A stretch of 64,000 nt of DNA from assembly GCF_018304825.1 (NCBI RefSeq), contig NZ_CP072648.1, positions 2,525,501-2,589,500 of the forward strand, written 5' to 3'. Position numbers and translations under genes: made by a program. Position 1 is the first letter of the stretch. Each line of letters starts with the position of its first letter. This stretch comes from Chloracidobacterium validum (lineage in GTDB: Bacteria; Acidobacteriota; Blastocatellia; Chloracidobacteriales; Chloracidobacteriaceae). Below the pieces are notes generated by a model. It saw only the letters and a list, made by a program, of their open reading frames with translations. It was not told the DNA's origin and did no database searches. Below, piece after piece: positions 33,978-42,327 of the stretch.

Positions 33978-34643
33978 ATGCTTGACATACGCAATCTCCG
34001 TTTAGCTTACTCAAGTCCAGATGGCGAGCCGCCGACACCGGTGATTGACACGCCGGACTGGAGCGTGGCTGCCGGCGCGCAAGTTGCGCTCGTTGGGGCG
34101 AGCGGTTCGGGCAAGACGACGCTGCTCAACCTCATTGCGGGCATTGTCCTGCCTGACAGCGGTGAAGTCCGACTCGACAATACAGACATCACACGCTTGA
34201 ACGAAGCGCACCGCGACCGCTTTCGCGCTGACAACATTGGCTACATCTTCCAGAGCGTGCATTTGCTGCCGGCGTTTACGGCGCTTGAAAACGTCGCGTT
34301 AGGCATGAAGTTTGCTGCCAATCGGGCCGGGACCGCCCATGCGCTCGACCTGCTGGAAAAGGTCGGGTTGCGGGAGCGCGCCCGCTACTTTCCGCGCCAG
34401 CTTTCGGCCGGACAGCAGCAGCGGGTCGGCATTGCGCGCGCGTTGGCCAATCGTCCGAAGCTGGTGCTGGCCGACGAACCCACCAGCGCCCTTGACAGTC
34501 GCAACCGCGACGCCGTGCTCGACCTCATGCAGCGGCTTTGCACCGACATCGGCGCGGCGCTGATCGTCGTGACTCACGATGAGGCCGTCGCGCGCCGCTT
34601 CCCAACAACGCTGCACTTGTCTGACATCAACCGCGTCAACTAA
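33978..34643 (+). CDS. ABC transporter ATP-binding protein of a probable metal system
   Basis: ATPase of 221 residues in the FtsE/LolD/MacB group. Walker [10 protein letters not shown], signature [15 protein letters not shown], Walker [13 protein letters not shown] and VTHDE are complete. The permease follows 49 bp later (across a 14-bp tandem repeat), so they form one transporter. The divergent CobW gene suggests a shared metal theme. Similar ATPase/permease pairs sit in zinc-regulated operons of some proteobacteria; I recall this from general knowledge and have not checked it here. Confidence 0.85.
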   Translation: MLDIRNLRLAYSSPDGEPPTPVIDTPDWSVAAGAQVALVGASGSGKTTLLNLIAGIVLPDSGEVRLDNTDITRLNEAHRDRFRADNIGYIFQSVHLLPAFTALENVALGMKFAANRAGTAHALDLLEKVGLRERARYFPRQLSAGQQQRVGIARALANRPKLVLADEPTSALDSRNRDAVLDLMQRLCTDIGAALIVVTHDEAVARRFPTTLHLSDINRVN

Positions 34644-34647
34644 GCGC

Positions 34648-34675
34648 ATCAACCAAGCACAATCAACCAAGCACA
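34648..34675. repeat. Two perfect tandem copies of a 14-bp unit
   Basis: The unit atcaaccaagcaca occurs at 34648-34661 and 34662-34675, between the ABC ATPase stop and the permease start. Confidence 0.95.
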
Positions 34676-34692
34676 TCCCGGATGAGGCTGGC

Positions 34693-36132
34693 ATGCAAAC
34701 CCTGACGGTCATCTATCGCAACTTGCGGCAACGCTGGCTCTCGACCTGTTTGACAGCGATTTCCATTGCCTTGGGCGTTGCACTGGTCACGGCGATTACG
34801 TCCATGCGGCAACAGGCGCAGGCCAATTTCGACAACGTGGCGGCGTCATACGAGCTGGTCGTCGGCGCGAAAGGCTCGCCCTTGCAGCTTGTTTTGAACA
34901 CGGTCTTTCACCTCGACGTGCCGGTGGGCAACCTGCCTTACGACTATTACCGCAAGCTCAAGGCAGATGACCGGGTGGCCTATGCCATCCCCTTGGCGCT
35001 GGGCGACAACTACCGGGGTTTTCGTTTGGTTGGCACGGAGCGGGAGTACTTCGAGCTTGTCAAGCTCAAGGACGGGCAGCCGGTTTCCATTGCCGAGGGG
35101 CGAGCGTTTACCGCGGATTATGAAGCCGTCATCGGGAGTGTCGTGGCGCGGGAAGCCAAGCTGGCCCTGGGGCAGACGTTTGTGGCGCGGCACGGCGTCG
35201 AAGACACCGTGGCCGCTGAAGAGCATGAGGACGCGCCCTTTACCGTCGTGGGCGTGTTGCGTGAAACCGGCACGCCGCTTGACCGGGTGATTTTCATTTC
35301 GTTGGGCAGCGTGGATGAAATCCATCGTGATAGCAGTCCGGCTCAGAACAACCAGAACTTACTCGACCAGCTCAACGCGCTCCCGGCGGAATCCGACACT
35401 ACAGCGTCGCCACCTGAAGCTGAAGACAAACATCACCACCACCATCACCATCACAAGAAGCCGTCCACGGCTCCGGCAACAACCACTGCGCCCACGCCGA
35501 GCGCACCGCCAATGGGCGACAAACCGGCGCCAACCGCATCCGCGACGACCATTGATGAAGTCACGTCCATCATTGTGAAGCTTCGGTCGCCGGGCTACCT
35601 GTTTCTCATGCAACGGGAAATCAACAAGGGCAAGGACGCTCAGGCGGCGTTACCCGGCGTCGAAGTGCAGAAACTCTTTGCCATCGTCGGGACGGTTGAC
35701 CGCGCACTGCTGTTGATGTCAGTGCTGGTCGTCGTTGTGGCATCGGTTTCGGTGCTGGTGGCAATTTACAACTCGCTGGCTGAACGCCGACGGGAGGTGG
35801 CGGTGCTGCGCGCGCTGGGCGCGCATCGGCGCACCATTTTTGGCTGGCTGGTCTGGGAAGCTGCCATAACGGCGGCGCTTGGTGGATTGGCGGGCGTCGT
35901 TGGCGGACACTTGCTGCTGGCGGCCGCTGGAAGCAGCTTGAAGTTCCTCAGTGGGCTACCGCTTGCGCCTTGGACCTGGACACGCCTTGAAGTTGGGCCG
36001 GCCTGGCTGACAGCTTACGTGCCATTTGAAGTTGCCGTCGTGGCCGGGACGCTGGCCCTTGGAGCGGTGATGGGGCTTTTGCCGGCCGCCTTGGCCTACC
36101 GCACGAATGTTGCCCGCCATCTCAGTGATTGA
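34693..36132 (+). CDS. FtsX/MacB-type ABC permease with an eight-His loop
   Basis: Permease of about 479 residues with four transmembrane helices: one near the N-terminus (about 15-35) and three near the C-terminus. Between them lies a large periplasmic MacB-like domain (GAKGSPLQLVLNTVFHLDVP is typical). A linker at about 250-290 holds eight consecutive His flanked by Lys, followed by a Pro/Thr/Ala stretch. The C-terminal FtsX domain has SLAERRREVAVLRALGA. ATG 34693 (MQTLTVIYRN) follows GATGAGG, and the longer frame overlaps the ATPase gene. The His tract and neighbouring CobW protein point to Zn or another transition metal, which is inferred. Confidence 0.85.
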   Translation: MQTLTVIYRNLRQRWLSTCLTAISIALGVALVTAITSMRQQAQANFDNVAASYELVVGAKGSPLQLVLNTVFHLDVPVGNLPYDYYRKLKADDRVAYAIPLALGDNYRGFRLVGTEREYFELVKLKDGQPVSIAEGRAFTADYEAVIGSVVAREAKLALGQTFVARHGVEDTVAAEEHEDAPFTVVGVLRETGTPLDRVIFISLGSVDEIHRDSSPAQNNQNLLDQLNALPAESDTTASPPEAEDKHHHHHHHHKKPSTAPATTTAPTPSAPPMGDKPAPTASATTIDEVTSIIVKLRSPGYLFLMQREINKGKDAQAALPGVEVQKLFAIVGTVDRALLLMSVLVVVVASVSVLVAIYNSLAERRREVAVLRALGAHRRTIFGWLVWEAAITAALGGLAGVVGGHLLLAAAGSSLKFLSGLPLAPWTWTRLEVGPAWLTAYVPFEVAVVAGTLALGAVMGLLPAALAYRTNVARHLSD

Positions 36133-36296
36133 GCTGCTCCACGGTGGATGACAGGGCGCTTCCGGGCCCTGTTCAATCAGCCAGACGCGCTTGCTAAACC
36201 GGCGTCTCGCCTCCCTTGCCACCAGCCGCACGTCTCCGGCACACTGCGCACCGGGGCGTTCACGCTCTGGTTGTTGCCGGTTGGGAGAACTTTGCT

Positions 36297-37274
36297 ATGT
36301 CCGCACCCGTTGTCCTGGCGCCACCCCGCCGCTTGACCCTTGAAGAGTTTCTTGCCTACGGTGAGCCTGACCGCCGCTATGAGCTTGTCCGAGGTATCCC
36401 GGTTGAGATGCCCGCCCCCTCCAAACGCCACCAGGCCATCGTCACGGCGCTGTTGACCCGCTTCAACTGGGTGATTGCCGAGCGCGACCTGCCCTACACC
36501 GCGACCGTGCTTGGGGTACAGACAGAAACCGATACGGTGCGCATTCCCGACATCGTGGTATGCCACAAAGCGGTGGGCGATCCGCGGACGCCGGAAGCGG
36601 CGGATGGGGTGGTGCGGCTGGCGTTGGCGGCGGCGGTGCTGGTGGTGGAGGTGACGAGTACGAACTGGCGGGATGATTACGAGGCGAAGCGGACGGAGTA
36701 TGGGCGGCGTGGGATTGGGGAGTACGTGATCGTGGACACGCGGCAGGATCGGGTGGTGGTGTGTCGGCGGCCGGTTGTAGGGGAGGGGAGGTATGCGGAG
36801 GTACTGACCTACGGCAGTGGGGAGGTAATGAGTCTGGAGGCGCTTGGTGGCGTGGCGATTGCGGTGGATGGAGTGCTGGGTGGGGAGACGGCGGATGAGG
36901 TGGCCCGGGCGGAGGTGGAGCGGCTGGCAGCGGAGCGGTCGGCGCGGCTCGATGCCGAAGCCCGCGCCGCAGCCGAACACCAGGCCAAGCTTGATGCCGA
37001 AACCCGGGCCGCAGCCGAACGCCAAGCCAAGCTTGACGCCGAAGCCCGGATACAAGCCGCTGAAGCTCGGGCTGAGACTGAACGCCAAGCCAAGCTTGAT
37101 GCCGAAGCCCGTGCCGAGGCCGAACGCCAAGCCAGAGCGGTTGAGCGTCAGGCGCGGCTCGATGCTGAAGCTCGGGCTGAGACTGAACGCCAAGCCCGCG
37201 CCCAGCTCGAAGCCGAACTCGCTCGCCTGCGCGCTCAACGTTTGGGTTCCTCAGACCTACCGCCTGAGTCCTGA
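36297..37274 (+). CDS. Uma2-family nuclease-like protein with C-terminal repeat coiled coil
   Basis: 325 residues. The N-terminal 190 residues are a Uma2/DUF820 domain of the PD-(D/E)XK fold: MTLEEFL-type start ([21 protein letters not shown]), RIPDIVV (Asp), [20 protein letters not shown] (Glu and Lys) and YVIVD. From about residue 215 to 315 it is a long basic/acidic heptad-like coiled coil made of 14-residue repeats (LDAEARAxAERQAK). Uma2 proteins are abundant in phototrophs and of unclear function. The DNA of the middle part is strongly G-skewed relative to its neighbours. ATG 36297 follows GGGAG. Confidence 0.8.
   Translation: MSAPVVLAPPRRLTLEEFLAYGEPDRRYELVRGIPVEMPAPSKRHQAIVTALLTRFNWVIAERDLPYTATVLGVQTETDTVRIPDIVVCHKAVGDPRTPEAADGVVRLALAAAVLVVEVTSTNWRDDYEAKRTEYGRRGIGEYVIVDTRQDRVVVCRRPVVGEGRYAEVLTYGSGEVMSLEALGGVAIAVDGVLGGETADEVARAEVERLAAERSARLDAEARAAAEHQAKLDAETRAAAERQAKLDAEARIQAAEARAETERQAKLDAEARAEAERQARAVERQARLDAEARAETERQARAQLEAELARLRAQRLGSSDLPPES
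36945..37210 (+). repeat. In-frame 42-bp coding repeats in the Uma2 gene
   Basis: About six imperfect copies of a 42-bp unit encode LDAEARAxAERQAK-type heptads, with one copy interrupted by a 7-residue insertion. The repeats also make a long open frame on the opposite strand. Confidence 0.8.
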
Positions 37275-37354
37275 TGGCTCATCATGGCGCAGGGCCTTCC
37301 GAAGCATCTTGTCCCGCCAAGCTGCTCTCAGCTTGAGCACCCAGACGATGCCCA

Positions 37355-38962
37355 TCAGCGAACGGATCGCACAACCGGCGACGTGGCCCTGAGCGCCGGT
37401 CCAACCACCTGACCGGTCGGCGCAACCACCCCGGAAGGTGGGGCGGCAAGCGTCCAGCGGCCGGTGATGTCGCGCCAGGCATTGATGCCGGAAAGGGCGC
37501 AGGCCGGCGTTCCCTGTCCCGGAAAAACGGTGTCCCCAACCAGCCAAAAGTTGGGCAGTCCGACATCGCGCGAACCAATTCCAAACAAGTTGCTGTTCCA
37601 GCGGTTGGTACGCAGCCCGCCGACCATCCCGCGGGCGCGTCCGGTGTAGTGAGCAAAGGTGACTGGCGTTCCCGGCAGCAGGCATTCAATCCCATCGCGG
37701 ACGTTTGGAAACACGCGCTCAACAGCCGTGAGTAGGCGTTCGACCACGGCGGCCCGCCGGGCCGCATAAGCTTCCGGCGTGGCTTCCCACCACGCATCAA
37801 CTTCCGTGTGCGTCGAGACATTGAGGGTGCGCCGACCGGGTGGCGCGCTGGCTCGGTCATCGGCCTCACTGAGACTCAAGAAGGCACTGTTGCCATCCTC
37901 GAAGCTTGCACCGTACTGCAACAGGACTTGCTGATTGAGCGGCGCATCGTCGGGAATGACTTCAGATTTGACGCCCAAATAAAGCGTAAACGCTCCCCAT
38001 CCCGTGCCGGCCTTCTTGAGCGGTCGCGCCAACGAACGCGAAAGGTCTGCCGCCACCAGAGACGGCAGATTCCAGATTGGCAGATTGGCCACGACGCGCG
38101 GCGTCTGAAGTGTCAGACCGCGGTCGGTTTCAAGCGTATAGCCGCCGCCGGGCTGCGGTCGGATGCAGGTCACGCGCTGCCGCCGCTTGAACACGCCACC
38201 AAGCGCCTGGAATGCCTCAACGTGCGCTTTGATGAAGGTTTTCATGCCACCCCGCGCGCGCCGAATGCCGTGGCGGTAAATATCCAAACCGGCAGCGCCG
38301 TTGAGAAAGGGCGCGCGGGCGGCGGTTTCCTGCGCCGTAATCAACAACAACCCATCCAGGAACGCCCGCAACGGCCCATGGTCGGCAAGCCGATACCGAC
38401 GCAAGACGCCTTCAACGGTCGAAAATAAGTTTGGCAGGACTTGCACAAAACCCGGCGACACCAACCGTAAATTGGCAACCACATCCCGCCAGTGACGCAG
38501 CGGAAGCGCCGGAAGCTTTGCCGTTGCCGCCCACATCACGTCGGCCGTTTGGTCAATCAACGTCCAAAAGGCACGCAAGCGATCCGCTTCATCGGGTGTC
38601 CGGGCAAAGCGGGCGACCCGCTCTTCTGCCCAGCGTGTCTGGTCATAATCAATGTGAACTGTGCGGTCAGGCAGGTGAACGGCCACGCGCTCGACCAGCG
38701 TACTCTCTGGCAGCGCCACACCCAACCGCCTAAAAACTTGTGTGTGAAGGCCGTCGGGATCAAGGCCCATCAGGACGGTCGCGCCCGCATCGAAGGAGTA
38801 CCCCTTGTGGAAAAAATACCCAGCACAGCCACCGGCTTTGTCATGGGCTTCCAACAGGAGCGTTCGGTAGCCGTCATGCTGTAACAAAACTGCCGCCGTC
38901 AAGCCGGCAACGCCGGCACCCACCACCACGACATCAAACACTGATTCAGCCACGGGACGCAT
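37355..38962 (-). CDS. crtD: CrtI-superfamily carotenoid 3,4-desaturase, CrtD-like
   Basis: FAD-dependent carotenoid oxidoreductase of 535 residues. The dinucleotide-binding start VVVVGAGVAGLTAAVLL, EAHDKAGGCAGYFFHKGYSF and GATVLMGLDPDGLHTQVFRRLGV resemble cyanobacterial CrtD/myxol-type desaturases, and the C-terminal FAD motif GDTVFPGQGTPACALSG is present. It would introduce a 3,4 double bond in a monocyclic carotenoid. Chloracidobacterium is known to make deoxyflexixanthin-type pigments, which need that step. A CrtO/CruO-type ketolase or CrtH-type isomerase is the main alternative. Stand-alone between convergent Uma2 and upstream miaA (38 bp away). Confidence 0.7.
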   Translation of the reverse strand: MRPVAESVFDVVVVGAGVAGLTAAVLLQHDGYRTLLLEAHDKAGGCAGYFFHKGYSFDAGATVLMGLDPDGLHTQVFRRLGVALPESTLVERVAVHLPDRTVHIDYDQTRWAEERVARFARTPDEADRLRAFWTLIDQTADVMWAATAKLPALPLRHWRDVVANLRLVSPGFVQVLPNLFSTVEGVLRRYRLADHGPLRAFLDGLLLITAQETAARAPFLNGAAGLDIYRHGIRRARGGMKTFIKAHVEAFQALGGVFKRRQRVTCIRPQPGGGYTLETDRGLTLQTPRVVANLPIWNLPSLVAADLSRSLARPLKKAGTGWGAFTLYLGVKSEVIPDDAPLNQQVLLQYGASFEDGNSAFLSLSEADDRASAPPGRRTLNVSTHTEVDAWWEATPEAYAARRAAVVERLLTAVERVFPNVRDGIECLLPGTPVTFAHYTGRARGMVGGLRTNRWNSNLFGIGSRDVGLPNFWLVGDTVFPGQGTPACALSGINAWRDITGRWTLAAPPSGVVAPTGQVVGPALRATSPVVRSVR

Positions 38963-38999
38963 GACGCCATCATAGGCAGGTCACTATCCCGGCGGAAAG

Positions 39000-39968
39000 T
39001 CAGCTTGCCAGACAGGTTGCGCCGGCCAGCTCGACTTGCGCCTCCCGCAGAGCGGCAATGACCCGCGCCTGCACCTCCGGGTCGTGACCAAATCCGTCGA
39101 ACCACCAGGCATCCGGCTCGCGCCGCCACCAGGAAAGCTGCCGCTTGGCATAATGCCGGGTATCGGTCTTCATTTGCTCAACGGCCGATGCGTACGTTCG
39201 CTGGCCCCGCAGGTACTCAATGAAGCGTCGGTAACCGTGGGCTTGAAACGCTTCGGCATCCTGCGGCACCCCAGCGGCCAGCAGGGACTGAATTTCATCC
39301 AACAGGCCAGCGGCAAGCATGGCCTCGACCCGCGCATCAATCCGGGCATACAGCGCCGATCGCGGTGGAGACAACACGACAATGCGCATCCGCCTGACAA
39401 ATGACGGTGGTGGTGGTAGTGCGGCTTGGCGCTGAGAAAGTGGCGTTTTCGTTTGAAAGAAAAACTCCAGAGCACGCATGGTCCGCGACCAGTCGTTTGG
39501 CTGGAGCCGTGCCGCAGTCGCGGTGTCAAGCCGCTTCAACATGCGGTGCAGCCAAGGCGCGCCACGCCGATCACGGATAGCCCGCAAACGATCACGCAAA
39601 CGCAAATCCGTAGCAGCATCATCGGTAAAGATACGACCACGCAAGGCATTCAAATACAGCCCCGTCCCGCCGACGAACACAGCAGTTCGACCACGCGCTT
39701 CAATCGCGGCCAAGCAAGCGGCAGCTTCACGAGCATAGCGTCCGGCCGTGTAATGCTCCGTGGGCTCCACTACGTCAATTAAGTGATGCGGCGTTGTAGC
39801 GCGGATGGCGACCGGAACCTTGGCGGTGGCGACATCGAGGCCGCGATAGACCTGAATCGAATCAAGATTGATAATCTCGCCGTTCAGCGTCTGTGCAACG
39901 GCCAGCCCAAGGTCACTTTTACCGGAACAGGTCGGCCCGACAATCACCGGGATAACCAGCGGTTTCAT
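39000..39968 (-). CDS. miaA: tRNA dimethylallyltransferase MiaA
   Basis: Transfers dimethylallyl to N6 of A37 in tRNAs that read UNN codons, such as the tRNA-Ser(UGA) encoded nearby. 322 residues. P-loop GPTCSGKSDLG, the NLDSIQVYRGLDV catalytic segment, HHLIDVV and VGGTGLYL are all there. Its start overlaps the stop of the upstream small gene by 4 bp, so the two are translationally coupled. Confidence 0.95.
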   Translation of the reverse strand: MKPLVIPVIVGPTCSGKSDLGLAVAQTLNGEIINLDSIQVYRGLDVATAKVPVAIRATTPHHLIDVVEPTEHYTAGRYAREAAACLAAIEARGRTAVFVGGTGLYLNALRGRIFTDDAATDLRLRDRLRAIRDRRGAPWLHRMLKRLDTATAARLQPNDWSRTMRALEFFFQTKTPLSQRQAALPPPPSFVRRMRIVVLSPPRSALYARIDARVEAMLAAGLLDEIQSLLAAGVPQDAEAFQAHGYRRFIEYLRGQRTYASAVEQMKTDTRHYAKRQLSWWRREPDAWWFDGFGHDPEVQARVIAALREAQVELAGATCLAS

Positions 39969-40270
39969 CCCTGCCGACGACGAACGTCGCTCCGGCGCAC
40001 CTCTGAAATTTCATTATCAAAACTGCGCCGCCGACTTCCGCGCTGTTCGTCAAACTCACTTGCCCCGGTGGCGCGGCGAAGTAGCCGAATGGCACGGTCG
40101 CGGGTTTTCTTGATCTCCCGGCGACCGTCTTCCCACTCGATTTCAACCGCGCCATCTGGACCCGGTGTGACGATCCGGGCAATTTCGCCGTACTGCATGC
40201 CATGTCCCGCTGCAAAGGACACTTCATCGCCAACCCGGTACTCAAAACGATTGCGGTCATCCTGCGCCAT
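39965..40270 (-). CDS. Small basic/acidic protein coupled to miaA
   Basis: 101 residues. The N-terminal half (RFEYRVGDEVSFAAGHGMQYGEIARIVTPGPDG-region) looks like a small SH3/Tudor-type beta barrel, and the second half is a charged, Arg-rich helix and tail. It is not Hfq, which often neighbours miaA. ATG 40270 has AAGGAGA at good spacing; longer upstream frames lack this. Its 4-bp overlap with miaA suggests joint expression and perhaps an RNA role, which I infer only from context. Confidence 0.6.
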   Translation of the reverse strand: MAQDDRNRFEYRVGDEVSFAAGHGMQYGEIARIVTPGPDGAVEIEWEDGRREIKKTRDRAIRLLRRATGASEFDEQRGSRRRSFDNEISEVRRSDVRRRQG

Positions 40271-40400
40271 GGCGATCTGTCTCCTTCCCCTAAAGCTCTG
40301 AGTGCAACTAACTTCCGAGTGAAACTTACTGACGACAACCACCCCAGACTGAAGCCAAGGGTTCTGGTCGTGGATTGTAGCGCAGCCGTGTCGCGTACGC

Positions 40401-40429
40401 TTGTCGTCACAGGCAAGCCCAGCTATAGT
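40401..40429 (+). promoter_or_regulatory. Sigma70-type promoter for tRNA-Ser
   Basis: TTGTCG (40401-40406), a 17-bp spacer and TATAGT (40424-40429) lie 15 bp upstream of the tRNA 5' end. Confidence 0.65.
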
Positions 40430-40444
40430 TTTCCGGCTGCCTGC

Positions 40445-40530
<86 letters not shown>

Positions 40531-40557
40531 CCCTTTCCCAATGTGACCTACATCGCC

Positions 40558-40788
40558 ATGCGGCCGTCCCACGATTCAGAGCCTGAAGCGGCAGGTACGC
40601 CAGCCCAGATGTTGGCATCGGCTGGGTTGGCGTTGGGGTTGCCGCTCACGCTCATTGCGCCGTTCATGGTGGGGTACTGGCTTGACCGCCAGCTCCAGAC
40701 TTCGCCGCTGTGGTTCACGGTGCTTGGGCTATCTGGGCTGGTCAGCAGCGGTCGGCTTCTTTACCGCTTGTGGCGGCAGTTCCGGTGA
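40558..40788 (+). CDS. AtpZ/AtpI-like small membrane protein
   Basis: 76 residues with two transmembrane helices (about 18-40 and 48-66). The pattern GLALGLPLTLIAPFMVGYWLD..L.TSPLWFTVLGL matches the AtpZ/AtpI family that usually precedes ATP-synthase genes and aids c-ring assembly or Mg transport. No atp gene is nearby, so it is an isolated copy. ATG 40558 was chosen; GTG 40543 would add 5 residues. It starts 28 bp after the tRNA and may share its promoter. Confidence 0.7.
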   Translation: MRPSHDSEPEAAGTPAQMLASAGLALGLPLTLIAPFMVGYWLDRQLQTSPLWFTVLGLSGLVSSGRLLYRLWRQFR

Positions 40789-40826
40789 CAGCTAACAACG
40801 CTTGCCACCATTCCCTGGCCGCGACG

Positions 40827-42179
40827 CTATCCAAGCCACCGCCACACCAGCCACAATAGCAGGATAAGCCCAGCGACCCCACCGGCGGCCAGAGCAATAT
40901 CTAGTAAGCGATCCTGACGCGCAGCGCGGGCACGGGCTTCAGCGTATGGAATGCGCGTGAATGACACCATGGTGTAGAGCGGCAGAAAACGGTCGCCCAG
41001 CAGGCTTGAGAGTCCATACTCCAGTCGCCGCCGCAACAAAAACCAGGGTGAAGCGACCTTGGCCCGCATTTCAAGGTAGTTTTCATAAGCCAGTTCCGCT
41101 AGCGCATCCGTGTTGACTTTCCGCTGCTGCTGATAGTCAAGAAAGGCGGCCGCTGTGTCGCCGTTATGTCGCCGGAGACATTCATCCAAGACAACACAAT
41201 CTTCAAAGGAAGCATTCATGCCTTGACCGTAAAAGGGGACAACCGCATGCGCGGCATCCCCGAGCAGCACAACCCGTCCGGCGTGCTGCCAGGGAAAACA
41301 GCGAATGGTCACCATCGAGCCGGTCGGGTTGTACTTGAAGTCTTCGACCAGGGTCGGCATCAGCGGCACAACATCGGGAAAGTAGTGGTCGAAAAACCGG
41401 CGGATGGCATCATCGTCGGTCAGCCGGGCAAAGCTTTCCGGGCCCTCGTAAGCCAGAAATAGCGTGCAGGTAAAGGAACCATCCAGGTTAGGAAGGGCGA
41501 TGAGCATGAAGTCCTGACGCGGCCAGATGTGCAGATAGTTTTTCTCCAGAGCGTGTAATCCACCGGGGAGCGCCGGAATGGTGAGCTCCTTGTAGCCATG
41601 AGGGAGAAAGGTTTGTGCATAGTCGTAGCGTTCTGTCCGCTGAAGTGCCTGGCGCACGACTGAGAACGCCCCATCCGCGCCAATAACAGTTCGGGCGCTG
41701 GCCTGGCGAACGGTGCGCGTTGGCACGTCTTCAATGTCAAGCGTCAGTGAACTGAGCTGAAGCCCAACGCAACGTTTGGAGAAGTGAATTTCTAGGTTTG
41801 GCCAACGTTCTGCCGCATCGAGTAAGGCGCAGTTGAGTTGGTGACGCGAAATAGAAAATATCGTTTCGTCTGGTGTGCGCCCGTAAGGTTGAAAGGTGAG
41901 GTCGCCCTGCTGGCTGTGAATCAGGCGACCGCGCATCGGAATGGCTAGCGGACGAATAACTGGAGCCAACCCAATGGTTTCCAGCGCATGGAGTCCGCGG
42001 CGTGACAGCGCCAAGTTAATTGAGCGCCCACGCGGAACAGTGCTCGTCCGCATGTCTGGAAAGCGTTCATAGAGCATGACGCGGTTACCCTGTCGGGCCA
42101 GATAAAGGGCTGCTAAAGTACCGGACAGACCGGCCCCGCACACGGTGAAGCTTGGCGCAACCGTAAGCTCGTTAGACAT
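40827..42179 (-). CDS. kmo: Kynurenine 3-monooxygenase
   Basis: FAD/NADPH aromatic hydroxylase making 3-hydroxykynurenine in tryptophan degradation and de novo NAD synthesis. 450 residues. FAD motif GAGLSGTLAALYLARQG, the kmo signature PRGRSINLALSRRGLHALE, substrate-region PTGSMVTIRCFPW and the second FAD motif GDAAHAVVPFYGQGMNASFED are clear. A C-terminal hydrophobic helix (about residues 425-447) would anchor it to the membrane, as in eukaryotic enzymes. Other kynurenine-pathway genes are not in the window. Confidence 0.9.
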   Translation of the reverse strand: MSNELTVAPSFTVCGAGLSGTLAALYLARQGNRVMLYERFPDMRTSTVPRGRSINLALSRRGLHALETIGLAPVIRPLAIPMRGRLIHSQQGDLTFQPYGRTPDETIFSISRHQLNCALLDAAERWPNLEIHFSKRCVGLQLSSLTLDIEDVPTRTVRQASARTVIGADGAFSVVRQALQRTERYDYAQTFLPHGYKELTIPALPGGLHALEKNYLHIWPRQDFMLIALPNLDGSFTCTLFLAYEGPESFARLTDDDAIRRFFDHYFPDVVPLMPTLVEDFKYNPTGSMVTIRCFPWQHAGRVVLLGDAAHAVVPFYGQGMNASFEDCVVLDECLRRHNGDTAAAFLDYQQQRKVNTDALAELAYENYLEMRAKVASPWFLLRRRLEYGLSSLLGDRFLPLYTMVSFTRIPYAEARARAARQDRLLDIALAAGGVAGLILLLWLVWRWLG

Positions 42180-42327
42180 AGCGCAATTTTGCTTCCATAA
42201 AGGCGTTTGACAATCACAGTATAGTTTCCAACAATCTGCGCACGACGTCGCGCAACCTTGAGCGCCCCCATGCGGGTGGGAAAATCATTCAAGCAACCAT
42301 TCAAGTAGGGGAGTCCGACAAACCATA

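Noticed and set aside
36177-37238. 353-aa minus-strand frame with repeats ([10 protein letters not shown])
   Set aside because: It mirrors the coiled-coil repeats of the Uma2 gene on the other strand. The repeat and G-skew explain it.
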